This document shows, piece after piece, positions 9,176-17,542 of a stretch of DNA of 64,000 nt. The notes beneath the pieces were generated by a model that saw only the letters and a list, made by a program, of their open reading frames with translations, was not told the origin of the DNA and ran no database searches. Position numbers and translations under genes: made by a program. Within the stretch, counting starts at the first letter, position 1. Every line of letters begins with the position of its first letter. The DNA comes from Leptotrichiaceae bacterium (lineage in GTDB: Bacteria; Fusobacteriota; Fusobacteriia; Fusobacteriales; Leptotrichiaceae): contig JAGOWQ010000004.1 in the NCBI GenBank assembly GCA_018060185.1, forward strand, positions 17,665-81,664. Direction: 5' to 3'.

Positions 9176-10057
9176 TTAATCATCTCCTTTTTTTATTAAT
9201 GTTCCTGCTCCTTCGACAGTAAACAATTCTAATAATAATGAATGTTCTAATTTACCATTTAATATAATTACATTATCAACACCATTTTTTATAGCATCAA
9301 GGCAAGTATTTACTTTAGGAAGCATGCCACCACTTATTATATTTTTTCTAATTAAACTTTCTACTTCTTCTTTTGTTGCTTCATCAATTAAAGTTTCTTT
9401 ATTAAATGGATCTAGCATTATACCATCAACATCAGTTAAAAATATAAGTCTGTCTGCTTTAAGTTTTCCTGCTATAGCTCCTGCCACATAATCTGCATTA
9501 ATATTGTATGTATTCCCTGATTTATCAACCCCTATGGACGATATTACAGGTATAACATCATTAGATTCTAGAAGTCTTATTACACTATCATTTACCTTTT
9601 TTATTTCCCCTACAAATCCTATATCTACTTTTTTTCCTTCTATTTCAATATATTTTTTTTCAACAAGTATCATGTTATCATCTTTACCACTAAGTCCTAC
9701 TGCTTTACCACCATATTTATTAATATCTGAGACTATCCCTTTATTTACCTTTCCAGATAGAACCATTTCAACTATTTCCATAGTTTCTTCATCTGTAACT
9801 CTATTTCCCCCTACAAATTTACTTTCCTTACCTACTCTATTTAACATATCATTTATTTCAGGTCCTCCTCCATGTATAATTACTGGATTTATACCTACAT
9901 ATTTCATAAGTACCACATCTTGAATAAACTGGTCTCTTGCTATTTCATTTACCATGGCACTTCCTCCATACTTTATAACTATAGTTTTACCATGATATTT
10001 TTTTATAAAAGGTAGTGCTTTTACTAATATTTTTGCCTTATCCAAATTTGAAATCAT
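9176..10057 (-). CDS. argB: Acetylglutamate kinase
   Basis: Amino-acid kinase fold enzyme that phosphorylates N-acetylglutamate. The N-terminal IVIKYGGSAM motif binds phosphate, PVIIHGGGPEIN binds substrate and YNINADYVAGAIA lies in the ATP half. The protein is 293 residues, as expected. I cannot tell from sequence alone whether it is feedback-inhibited by arginine. It is third in the operon, after argJ. Confidence 0.95.
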   Translation of the reverse strand: MISNLDKAKILVKALPFIKKYHGKTIVIKYGGSAMVNEIARDQFIQDVVLMKYVGINPVIIHGGGPEINDMLNRVGKESKFVGGNRVTDEETMEIVEMVLSGKVNKGIVSDINKYGGKAVGLSGKDDNMILVEKKYIEIEGKKVDIGFVGEIKKVNDSVIRLLESNDVIPVISSIGVDKSGNTYNINADYVAGAIAGKLKADRLIFLTDVDGIMLDPFNKETLIDEATKEEVESLIRKNIISGGMLPKVNTCLDAIKNGVDNVIILNGKLEHSLLLELFTVEGAGTLIKKGDD

Positions 10058-10090
10058 ATTTATCCTTTCTATTTAGTTTAATAAAAAATT

Positions 10091-11311
10091 TTATGTATGA
10101 TACTCTGCATTAATTCTAACGTAGTCGTAACTAAGATCACAGCCCCAAGCAGTTGCATTAAATTCTCCATCATTTAATTCTATTATTATTTCTACTTTCT
10201 CATTTTTCAACGTATTTGCTGCTTTTATTTCATCAAACTCTATTGCCATCCCATTTTTTGCTACTTGAACTTTTATATCTCCTCCTTTTAAATAAATCGA
10301 AACTTTATCTATCATAATCTCAGCTTCTGAATAACCAACGGCACATAATATTCTTCCCCAGTTAGGATCCCCTCCAAATACAGCCGCTTTGAATAAACTT
10401 GAAGTAACAACTGATTTAGATACTTTTTTTGCATCTTTCAGAGTTTTAGCCCCTATGACTGACACTTCTATAAGTTTTGTAGCTCCTTCACCATCTTTTG
10501 CTATTAACTTTGCTAACTCTTCATTTACTTTATACAAAGCTTTCCTAAATTCATTATATCCTTTAGAATTTTCATTTACTATTTTTTCATTTTCTGAAAG
10601 ACCATTTGCCAACACACAAGCCATATCATTTGTACTTGTATCTCCATCAACAGAAATCATATTAAATGTATTATCTGCCACCTCTAAAAACATTTTCTGT
10701 AGCAGTGATTTTTCAATATTAACATCTGTAATTGTAAAAGAAAGCATTGTTGCCATATTCGGATGTATCATTCCTGATCCTTTTGCCATTCCTGCTATTG
10801 TTACTTTTCTACCATCTATTTCAAATTCATAGCAAATCTGTTTTACGAAAGTATCTGTTGTCATAATTGCAGTGGCTGCATCTAGTCCTCCAGTTTCATC
10901 TAAGGATTGCATTGCTTTATCTATTCCATTTTCAATTTTATCCATGTTTAATTGAACTCCTATTATACCAGTTGATTGTACTAATACTTCTTCGGTTTTT
11001 AATTCAAATTTTTTCGCTACTATTTCTGCCATCTTTTTTGCATTTATAAGTCCCTTTTCACCAGTACACGAGTTAGCATTCCCACTATTTACAACTATTG
11101 CTTGGGTATTTTCATTTTTTATATGCTCCATATCTATTAATATAGGTGCAGCCTTTGCTAAATTTTTAGTAAAAACTCCTGCACAAACTGCTTTTCCTTC
11201 ACTATATATTAAAGCTAAATCTTTTTTCCCACTATTTTTAAGTCCTGCTGATATCCCTGTTGCTTTTATTCCTTTTACATTTGTTATAGTACCATTTTCT
11301 ATCTTTTTCAT
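10091..11311 (-). CDS. argJ: Glutamate N-acetyltransferase / ornithine acetyltransferase
   Basis: Transfers acetyl from N-acetylornithine to glutamate, which makes the pathway cyclic; many family members also use acetyl-CoA. The self-cleavage site is clear: KGSGMIHPNMATML, where the precursor splits between Ala and Thr and the Thr becomes the nucleophile. Length 406 fits. No argA or argE is in the cluster, consistent with the recycling route. AGGAG precedes the ATG. Confidence 0.95.
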   Translation of the reverse strand: MKKIENGTITNVKGIKATGISAGLKNSGKKDLALIYSEGKAVCAGVFTKNLAKAAPILIDMEHIKNENTQAIVVNSGNANSCTGEKGLINAKKMAEIVAKKFELKTEEVLVQSTGIIGVQLNMDKIENGIDKAMQSLDETGGLDAATAIMTTDTFVKQICYEFEIDGRKVTIAGMAKGSGMIHPNMATMLSFTITDVNIEKSLLQKMFLEVADNTFNMISVDGDTSTNDMACVLANGLSENEKIVNENSKGYNEFRKALYKVNEELAKLIAKDGEGATKLIEVSVIGAKTLKDAKKVSKSVVTSSLFKAAVFGGDPNWGRILCAVGYSEAEIMIDKVSIYLKGGDIKVQVAKNGMAIEFDEIKAANTLKNEKVEIIIELNDGEFNATAWGCDLSYDYVRINAEYHT

Positions 11312-11381
11312 TTCTATTCTCCTATGCTATTTTTTTATTTCAATTCTTTTTTAATATAAAATATTTATATTTCTAATAAAG

Positions 11382-12431
11382 CTATAAATACATTGATAAA
11401 AATTCTAATCCTTCAAATTCATCTAACCCAAACATAATATTCATGCTTTGAACAGCCTGACCTCCTGCTCCTTTTATTAAATTATCTATTGCTGATACTA
11501 CCACTATATTTCCATATTCTCTATCATATCTTATTCCTATCTCACAAATATTACTATTTTTTATATTTTTTATTTCTGGTAAATCTTCAGTTATTCTAAC
11601 GAAATGTTCATTTTTATAAAATTCTTTATACAATTTATAAATCTTTTCTTCACTAATTTCCTCTTTTAACTCTTCTTTTACATCTAAATAAATTGTGGAT
11701 AATATCCCTCTATTTATTGGAAGTAAATGTGGGGTAAACACTAAATTTATATTACTATTACATAGTTTATCCATTTCTTGTTTAATTTCTGGGGTATGTC
11801 TATGTTGCAAAACATTGTATGCCTTAAAATTTTCATTTACCTCAGTAAAAATCAAATCAACTTTGGCATTTCTTCCAGCACCTGATACACCTGACTTAGA
11901 ATCCACAACTATTTTTTTTGTATTAACAAGATTATGTTTTAAAAGAGGAGCAACTCCTAAAATTGCTGAAGTAGGATAACAACCTGGAGATGAAATAATT
12001 TTAGATTTTCTTATTTCTTCTTTATAAATTTCAGGTAATCCATAAATAGCAGATTTATTTATATTAGGGAATTCATGCTTAACTTTATACCATTTTTCAT
12101 ATATTGTTGAATCATCCAGTCTAAAATCTGCTCCTAAATCAATTACTTTTACATTATTTTCAACAGCTTCTTTAGTCAGTTTCTCAGACATTCCATGAGG
12201 TAACGCCAAAAACAAAACATCAATTTCAGACAATTTTTCTTTAACTTCATCTATTGAAATTAACTTTTTTTCAAAATATTTTTTATAGTTTTTATATATA
12301 TCTCCTATATCATTTCCTGAAAACGAATGAGATGAAATAAATTCTACTTTTACCTTTTTATGATTTTTTAAAATCCATAATAACTGTTGACCAGCATATC
12401 CTGTGGCTCCTATAATTCCTACTTTTATCAT
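11382..12431 (-). CDS. argC: N-acetyl-gamma-glutamyl-phosphate reductase
   Basis: NADPH-dependent reductase producing N-acetylglutamate semialdehyde. It has the N-terminal Rossmann motif VGIIGATGYAGQQL and the active-site Cys in SSPGCYPTS near residue 150. The 349 residues match the family. It is the first structural gene of the operon, with GGAGG five bases before the ATG. The leader RNA between the arg promoter and this start contains an arginine-rich leader ORF and two terminators, so expression is probably set by attenuation. Confidence 0.95.
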   Translation of the reverse strand: MIKVGIIGATGYAGQQLLWILKNHKKVKVEFISSHSFSGNDIGDIYKNYKKYFEKKLISIDEVKEKLSEIDVLFLALPHGMSEKLTKEAVENNVKVIDLGADFRLDDSTIYEKWYKVKHEFPNINKSAIYGLPEIYKEEIRKSKIISSPGCYPTSAILGVAPLLKHNLVNTKKIVVDSKSGVSGAGRNAKVDLIFTEVNENFKAYNVLQHRHTPEIKQEMDKLCNSNINLVFTPHLLPINRGILSTIYLDVKEELKEEISEEKIYKLYKEFYKNEHFVRITEDLPEIKNIKNSNICEIGIRYDREYGNIVVVSAIDNLIKGAGGQAVQSMNIMFGLDEFEGLEFLSMYL

Positions 12432-12455
12432 GTTTCCTCCTATGTTTTATTAAAT

Positions 12456-12479
12456 AAAAAAACCTATGTATTTCATAGG
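12456..12479 (-). terminator. Second leader terminator upstream of argC
   Basis: CCTATG and CATAGG form a 6-bp stem with a 5-base loop, followed by seven T on the minus strand. It ends 24 bases before the argC start codon, so it can only act as a regulated terminator. Its first two C residues overlap a competing pairing segment (12478-12488). Confidence 0.65.
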
Positions 12480-12507
12480 CTCTTTCTTGATTTTTATTTC
12501 TATATTT

Positions 12508-12546
12508 AAAGAAAAGAGCCAACAACCCTTTAAGGTCATTGACTCT
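12508..12546 (-). terminator. First leader terminator of the arg operon
   Basis: Segments 12534-12546 and 12515-12527 pair over 13 positions, including four G-U pairs, with a short loop and a TTTTCTTT tail on the minus strand. It lies 25 bases after the stop of the arginine-rich leader ORF. Its 3' arm can instead pair with 12478-12488. Confidence 0.65.
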
Positions 12547-12570
12547 ATTTTTAATATATATGTTGAAATA

Positions 12571-12648
12571 TTATAAAAACGACAATGATAAAGGATCATT
12601 AATAATAATGTTTATTATTCTTTCCCTTATCCTTCTGTTCATTTTCAT
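12571..12648 (-). CDS. Arginine-codon leader peptide (argL-like)
   Basis: A 25-codon ORF with a perfect GGAGG seven bases before its ATG. The peptide begins MKMNRRIRER, so four of the first ten codons are arginine (AGA, AGG, AGG, AGA; AGG should be a rarer codon in a genome this AT-rich). It ends in DPLSLSFL. It sits between the arg promoter and two terminators ahead of argC. By analogy with trp and his leaders, scarcity of charged Arg-tRNA would stall ribosomes here. Codons 21-22 (TCATTG) can pair with CAATGA inside the first terminator stem, giving a route from stalling to read-through. Function is inferred. Confidence 0.72.
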   Translation of the reverse strand: MKMNRRIRERIINIIINDPLSLSFL

Positions 12649-12681
12649 AATATTTCCTCCTTCTTTTATTTGATATATATT

Positions 12682-12710
12682 ATTTTACCAAATTTTTTAT
12701 ATAATTTCAA
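12682..12710 (-). promoter_or_regulatory. Promoter of the arg operon
   Basis: TTGAAA and TAAAAT are spaced by 17 bases on the minus strand. Transcription would start about 25 bases before the leader peptide ATG. I saw no convincing ArgR box around it. Confidence 0.65.
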
Positions 12711-12874
12711 TATATTTAGTATATTAATTTTAAATAGTATCATTAATTTTATTTATTTTTGTAGTGATTGACTAAAAAATATAATATTATATAATTACAT
12801 AAACAAGATTTATAATATTGAAAGGTTGATTCCCATGAAAAAAAATTTTACTATTATTTTTATTTTCATTTTTA

Positions 12875-14674
12875 TTACCAAGAGCCTCCGCCTCCGCCTC
12901 CGTATCCTCCACCAGACGAACTCTTTCCTGATGAAAATCCACCTCCGCTAGATGAATTTGTAGTCCTTCCGTTTCCAACTGAATATCTGGAGCTTGATTG
13001 CATTGCTTGCCTTTTGCTTTCTTTTTTACCTATATTGTATAACCTGTTTAAATCATTATATATTAAGTTGCTAAAATACATCTTATTAATATCATTTTCT
13101 AGTATAATGTTAACGTTGTCTTCACTATTGTGTTTATTCAATCGTATTTGATTTTCCATTATTTCAATACATTGATTTTTTATATCTAATGCAACTGCAA
13201 AAGGTAATATTTCTCTGAAAAAAGAAACTAAATCTTTTAAATCAGTGAATGCTATTATTTTATTTTTTTCTGCCGTATTAATATACATTTTTAATCCCCC
13301 TATATAGCTTAGTATATCGACTCCTAGAGCTGTAAATCTACCTATATTTTTTTTGTAAATTCTGTACACTATTGACAATACAAATATTACAAATATAAAT
13401 TCCAATATATGAAATCCTAAATTACTTGATACATCTAGTAACAAAATAAAAACTGAAAAAACTACAAACATCAAAATCAACCATCTTAATATCCCTAACA
13501 ACCTAGAATTTGACTCATAAAATTCTTTATTATAATTCCATTTTAAATACGAAACTAATTTATTGGCGACATTATAAAATGAAGTATTATCTATATCATC
13601 TTCTAAATTGTTCACTAGTAATAAGTTATATAAATACACTTCATCTGGTAATAATTTACTCGTATCCTTATTATCATCTTTAACCAACCTATATTTATAT
13701 TTTCTTTCTTCACTATCTAATATCTCAATAAATTTTTTAGATATTAACGACAACATACCTATATTTATTAATTTTTCAGGTTTTCTTTCTTTGTTAACAT
13801 AAGCAACCATCATAGCAGAATACTTTTTATGCGGTTTAAACTCTGGGACAATAGTACTATTTAATAAATCCTTTCCAAACCTTTTCCAGGTAATGATGGA
13901 ATAAATAATAGATATCAATATAATAACAAATCCTACTATCAGGTTTTTATAAATTAAATAATAATTGTACATTTTATCTAAAAATGTTGGATTTATTTTA
14001 TCTGTTTTTAAATTTAATAAAAGAGTCATACCTTCATATGCGTTAAATTTCTCTTTAGACGTTATTACTAATCCACTTTTATCTGTATTACCAATATTAT
14101 AATTTGATCCTACACTACCATACTTCCCTGTACTAATTTCTAATTTTTGTATTTCTTTTTTATCTACAACCATTCCTTTTTCATATGTTACTGAAACTTT
14201 ATAACTATCTATAGGAAATTGCCAAAATTGACCTATTGCATTCCAATATATTTGATAAATATCATTTTGATTTTTTAGAGCATTATGAACTCTATACTTA
14301 ATAATATATCTATTATTATTAGGTATATATGATTTTTCATTTCCTATTTTATATCGAATCCCGTCTTCAAAAGTATATGCTGTAAATCTTTCTTTATCAC
14401 CATTTCGATATATTTTTATTTTTGTTATTAATATCTTATTTTTACCTAAAAAACTTTCTAAATCTGTCGTAGGTATATCTCTATAAATACCATGCTTATC
14501 ATTTCTGGAAGTATGGTAATCAATAACTTCCGTTACATCAATTGTACCATTTTTATTTAACTGTATATTCACATCATAATTATTAATTTTCTCGTCTAAA
14601 ATAAGTAAACTTTCATTGGAAAATAAAGAAAATGATAATATTGTAAACAACATAAGAAATAATATTTTTTTCAT
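12875..14674 (-). CDS. DUF2207 family membrane protein with Gly/Ser-rich tail
   Basis: 599 residues: a signal peptide (1-18), an extracytoplasmic beta-rich DUF2207 region (about 20-235, with DYHTSRNDKHGIYRDIP), a membrane helix near 245-262, a cytoplasmic stretch, two further helices near 390-440, and a C-terminal tail ending in GGGYGGGGGGSW. This layout is shared by many bacterial DUF2207 proteins, whose biochemical role is not established. It follows lemA by 29 bases, a pairing common in bacteria, so they probably act together at the membrane. No terminator is obvious after it. Confidence 0.8.
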   Translation of the reverse strand: MKKILFLMLFTILSFSLFSNESLLILDEKINNYDVNIQLNKNGTIDVTEVIDYHTSRNDKHGIYRDIPTTDLESFLGKNKILITKIKIYRNGDKERFTAYTFEDGIRYKIGNEKSYIPNNNRYIIKYRVHNALKNQNDIYQIYWNAIGQFWQFPIDSYKVSVTYEKGMVVDKKEIQKLEISTGKYGSVGSNYNIGNTDKSGLVITSKEKFNAYEGMTLLLNLKTDKINPTFLDKMYNYYLIYKNLIVGFVIILISIIYSIITWKRFGKDLLNSTIVPEFKPHKKYSAMMVAYVNKERKPEKLINIGMLSLISKKFIEILDSEERKYKYRLVKDDNKDTSKLLPDEVYLYNLLLVNNLEDDIDNTSFYNVANKLVSYLKWNYNKEFYESNSRLLGILRWLILMFVVFSVFILLLDVSSNLGFHILEFIFVIFVLSIVYRIYKKNIGRFTALGVDILSYIGGLKMYINTAEKNKIIAFTDLKDLVSFFREILPFAVALDIKNQCIEIMENQIRLNKHNSEDNVNIILENDINKMYFSNLIYNDLNRLYNIGKKESKRQAMQSSSRYSVGNGRTTNSSSGGGFSSGKSSSGGGYGGGGGGSW

Positions 14675-14703
14675 ATTTTACCCCATTTCCCTAGATTCAT
14701 TTT

Positions 14704-15264
14704 TTAAAACCTAACTATCGGTGTTTCATTTGCCTCATCACTAGCATCAAAGAAATCGGCTTTTTTAAATCCAAAAAAAGATCCGAATACATTATTAGGA
14801 AATGTCTCAACATAAGTATTCAAATTCCTAACCGTTCCATTGTAATATTTTCTAGAATGTTGTATATCACTTTCAATTTCTGATAATTGTGATTGTAATG
14901 TTAGAAAACTTTGATTTGCTTTTAAATCTGGATAACTTTCTTGTAACATCATTATTGACCTTAGTGTTTTTGATAATTCATTTTCTATTTTCTTGACTTT
15001 TTCAATATTTTGAATATCTTTTGTGTCTATGCTCATTACCTCAGATCTCATTTTTATAACATTTTCTAGTGTTTCTCTTTCGTGTGTTGCATATCCTTTT
15101 ACAGTATTCACCAAATTTGGTATCAAATCCCATCTTTTTTGCAAATAAGTTTCTATACCACTCCAACCTTCTTGATTTAAATTTTTCAATCTAACGTATT
15201 TATTGTATACCCCTATTGATAAAATTATCAAACATACTATTCCTAAAACTAAAAAAATCATCAT
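14704..15264 (-). CDS. lemA: LemA family protein
   Basis: One N-terminal membrane helix (residues 3-20) followed by the family core: LNQEGWSGIETYLQKRWDLI, then IPNLVNTVKGYATHE and a long helical bundle. Length 186 matches the family. LemA proteins have a short extracytoplasmic N-terminus and a cytoplasmic helical domain; their precise function is unknown. First gene of a two-gene operon with the DUF2207 protein. Two adjacent ATG codons follow GGAGAAG; either could be used. Confidence 0.9.
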   Translation of the reverse strand: MMIFLVLGIVCLIILSIGVYNKYVRLKNLNQEGWSGIETYLQKRWDLIPNLVNTVKGYATHERETLENVIKMRSEVMSIDTKDIQNIEKVKKIENELSKTLRSIMMLQESYPDLKANQSFLTLQSQLSEIESDIQHSRKYYNGTVRNLNTYVETFPNNVFGSFFGFKKADFFDASDEANETPIVRF

Positions 15265-15595
15265 AATTAACTTCTCCTAAATATTTTTTATTTTTATAAT
15301 CTAGTATTTAAATATAAATCATTCATCCATAATAATTTTCAGATAATATATAACATTTTTACCCTTTCTATTATTATATTATATAAACTTATTTATATTT
15401 AATCTATTTCATGCTTTTATCATTATATCATTTTAAGTTTTCATATTCAATAATTCATTAACTGAATTTTGAATATAAAATTAAGATATCAATATACATT
15501 TAAAAAATTAATTGCTAATATAAAATAATGTTTACTAAAATCATAAAGTATGTTAAAATAAGAGTATAAAAATGCCAAATTAGGAGTGAAACAAG
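15265..15595. other. Intergenic region between divergent lemA and TPR gene
   Basis: A 331-base AT-rich spacer. It holds the plus-strand promoter for the TPR gene near its right end. I found no conserved ORF, hairpin terminator or RNA gene in it; the lemA promoter must be here but no hexamer pair stands out. Confidence 0.6.
15531..15559 (+). promoter_or_regulatory. Promoter of the TPR gene
   Basis: TTTACT and TAAAAT with a 17-base spacer, about 35 bases before the start codon. Confidence 0.5.
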
Positions 15596-16204
15596 ATGTT
15601 GGAAACATTAGTTTTTAGAGAGATACGATATAGTAGCAATAATGAGCAGGAACTTATTGAAAATAAAAATAGATTAAATAAAAATCCCAACGATACTGTT
15701 GCTTTACAAAACCTTGCTTCTATATATCATGCTTTAAAAGAAAATGAAAAAGCAATAGAAATATATGAAAAATTAGTTAAATTGAAACCTAATAACCATG
15801 AATTCAAAGCTTTTTTAGGATATTTATACTATGAAAATGAGCAATTAGACAAAGCAGAAGAAAATTTAAATGAAGCTCTTGAAATTGATACTATGGAACC
15901 TTTTGTCTTATTTTTATTAGGAAATGTCTATGCAAGAAAAGGGAAAATATCAGAAGCCGTTGATTGCTATGATTTAGCTTTATTTTTAGATTTTGACATG
16001 TACGTTGCACATATAGATTTCGCAAGGAAATATGAACATATGGGTAGACATAAAAGAGCCTTAAGAGAATATAAAGCAGCATATGAAATAGACTCTAGAG
16101 ACGAAGGACTTATAGAAAAAATCAAATACATAGAAAATAAATGTTCAACAACATATAAATGCGACGGAGAAGTAGATGCTGGAAAACATTTAATTACAAA
16201 TTAG
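15596..16204 (+). CDS. TPR-repeat protein
   Basis: 202 residues built of about four tetratricopeptide repeats between residues 30 and 175: for example NPNDTVALQNLASIYHALKE, then the helical pairs around ENEQLDKAEENLNEALEI and RHKRALREYKAAYEID. There is no signal peptide or other domain, so it is probably a cytoplasmic scaffold. Partners are unknown. It is a single-gene unit with its own promoter and a clear terminator; ttcA follows 79 bases later. Start chosen by AGGAG upstream. Confidence 0.8.
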   Translation: MLETLVFREIRYSSNNEQELIENKNRLNKNPNDTVALQNLASIYHALKENEKAIEIYEKLVKLKPNNHEFKAFLGYLYYENEQLDKAEENLNEALEIDTMEPFVLFLLGNVYARKGKISEAVDCYDLALFLDFDMYVAHIDFARKYEHMGRHKRALREYKAAYEIDSRDEGLIEKIKYIENKCSTTYKCDGEVDAGKHLITN

Positions 16205-16221
16205 TAAAAATAAATATAAAT

Positions 16222-16243
16222 CGAGTCTACTTGACTCGTTTTT
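16222..16243 (+). terminator. Terminator after the TPR gene
   Basis: CGAGTC-TACTT-GACTCG followed by five T: a perfect 6-bp stem with a 5-base loop. Confidence 0.8.
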
Positions 16244-16283
16244 GTTTATAAAAAATAAAACAAAATTATAAAATGGAGGAAAA

Positions 16284-17117
16284 ATGGTACAATTAACATG
16301 TGATGCTATTATACCTGATGGTCCAATGAAAGATGTGGAAGAAATAGAAAATAGCATTAGAACAATATATAGAAAATCTATATGGAAAAAATTCATAAAA
16401 GCTATAAATGACTATAATTTAATAGAGAATGGAGATAAAATAGCTATAGGAATATCTGGTGGAAAAGACAGCCTACTTCTTGCTAAATTATTTCATGAGT
16501 TAAAAAAAGATAAAAGTAGAAAATTTGAATATAAAGCTGTAAGTTTAAATCCAGGATTTAGGCAGTCAGATTTAAATAATTTTAAAAAAAATTTAGAAAA
16601 ATTGAATATTGATTGTGAGATAATTAATACGAATATATGGGAAATAGCAAATAAGAAAGCTCAAGATTATCCTTGTTTTTTATGTGCAAAAATGAGAAGA
16701 GGAATACTTTATAAAAAAGTTGAAGACTTTGGTTTCAATAAACTTACATTAGGTCACCATTTTGATGATGTTATTGAAACAACAATGATAAATATGTTTT
16801 ATGCAGGTACAATAAAGACAATGACTCCAAAAGTTCCGTCAACTTCAGGTAATCTATCATTAATAAGACCTTTAATTTACGTAAAGGAAGAGGATATAAT
16901 AAATTATACTAAAAAAAATGGAATTTTAGCAATGAACTGTGGTTGTACAATTGAAGCTGGCAAAACTTCAAGCAAAAGAAAAGAAGTAAAAAATTTATTA
17001 AAAGAGCTTGAAGAAAAAAATCCAGGAATAAAACAGAGTATATTTAATTCCATGAAAAATATAAATTTAGATTATATTTTTGGATATACAAGAGGGAATA
17101 AAGCAGAAATCGAATGA
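16284..17117 (+). CDS. ttcA: tRNA 2-thiocytidine biosynthesis protein TtcA
   Basis: PP-loop ATPase that thiolates C32 of certain tRNAs. The PP-loop SGGKDS is at residues 58-63. The CxxC of the TtcA family is in PCFLCAKMRRGILY near residue 135, followed by the LGHHFDDVIET motif; a third Cys region (MNCGCTIEAG) lies near 220. These Cys residues bind the Fe-S cluster in characterised TtcA. Length 277 is slightly short of E. coli TtcA (311). GGAGG precedes the ATG. TilS-type lysidine synthetase is less likely because of the CxxC pattern. Confidence 0.82.
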   Translation: MVQLTCDAIIPDGPMKDVEEIENSIRTIYRKSIWKKFIKAINDYNLIENGDKIAIGISGGKDSLLLAKLFHELKKDKSRKFEYKAVSLNPGFRQSDLNNFKKNLEKLNIDCEIINTNIWEIANKKAQDYPCFLCAKMRRGILYKKVEDFGFNKLTLGHHFDDVIETTMINMFYAGTIKTMTPKVPSTSGNLSLIRPLIYVKEEDIINYTKKNGILAMNCGCTIEAGKTSSKRKEVKNLLKELEEKNPGIKQSIFNSMKNINLDYIFGYTRGNKAEIE

Positions 17118-17197
17118 ATATAACCTTATTTATATTAAAAAAATATCTTTTTTAAAAATTTAATTATAAATAAATATAATTATAATATAAAAAAACC

Positions 17198-17225
17198 TTG
17201 CAATATCTTGAATTTGTGGTAAAAT
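17198..17225 (+). promoter_or_regulatory. Promoter of feoAB
   Basis: TTGCAA and TAAAAT with a 16-base spacer, about 95 bases before the feoA start. Confidence 0.6.
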
Positions 17226-17246
17226 TAATTTGAAAGACAAAATTAA
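17225..17246. promoter_or_regulatory. Possible operator at the feo transcription start
   Basis: Inverted repeat TTAATTTG-AAAGA-CAAAATTAA begins at the last base of the -10 box and covers the expected start of transcription. An iron-responsive repressor such as Fur or a DtxR-type protein is the obvious candidate, but the sequence is not a standard Fur box, and AT-rich repeats arise easily here. Confidence 0.35.
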
Positions 17247-17320
17247 AACTGTTTCTGCAAACTAAAAGTATGTAATACTAAAAATTTAAATGTAATATTA
17301 TATTAAGGAGATGAATAGTT

Positions 17321-17542
17321 ATGACTTTAATACAAGGTAAAAAAGGAGAAAAATTACTTGTAAAAGATATTAAAGAAAGAGAATTAGACTCAAGATTACT
17401 AAGTTTAGGATTATGCAGAGGTGATGAATTTACTATTGAAAATATAGCTAATGGAAATGTTTTGATAAAAACCGTCGAAACTAAAATAGTTTTAAGTGAA
17501 AATTTAGCAGAAAAAATAGATGTTGAGGTGCTAAAAAAATGA
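17321..17542 (+). CDS. feoA: Ferrous iron transport protein A
   Basis: A 73-residue SH3-like protein with the FeoA pattern (LVKDIKERELDSRLLSLGLC and a C-terminal strand with VETKIVLSENLAEKI). FeoA is a small cytoplasmic partner that supports FeoB. AAGGAG lies upstream of the ATG. Its end overlaps the feoB start by four bases (ATGA), indicating coupled translation. Confidence 0.9.
   Translation: MTLIQGKKGEKLLVKDIKERELDSRLLSLGLCRGDEFTIENIANGNVLIKTVETKIVLSENLAEKIDVEVLKK

Noticed and set aside
9504..9923. 139-codon open frame opposite argB
   Set aside because: Antisense shadow of argB with Pro/Ser/Thr-rich nonsense composition.
10389..10832. 147-codon open frame opposite argJ
   Set aside because: Antisense shadow of argJ; no SD, no domain.
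12787..12978. 63-codon frame over the end of the DUF2207 gene
   Set aside because: Arises from the repetitive Gly codons of the DUF2207 tail read in another frame; no SD.
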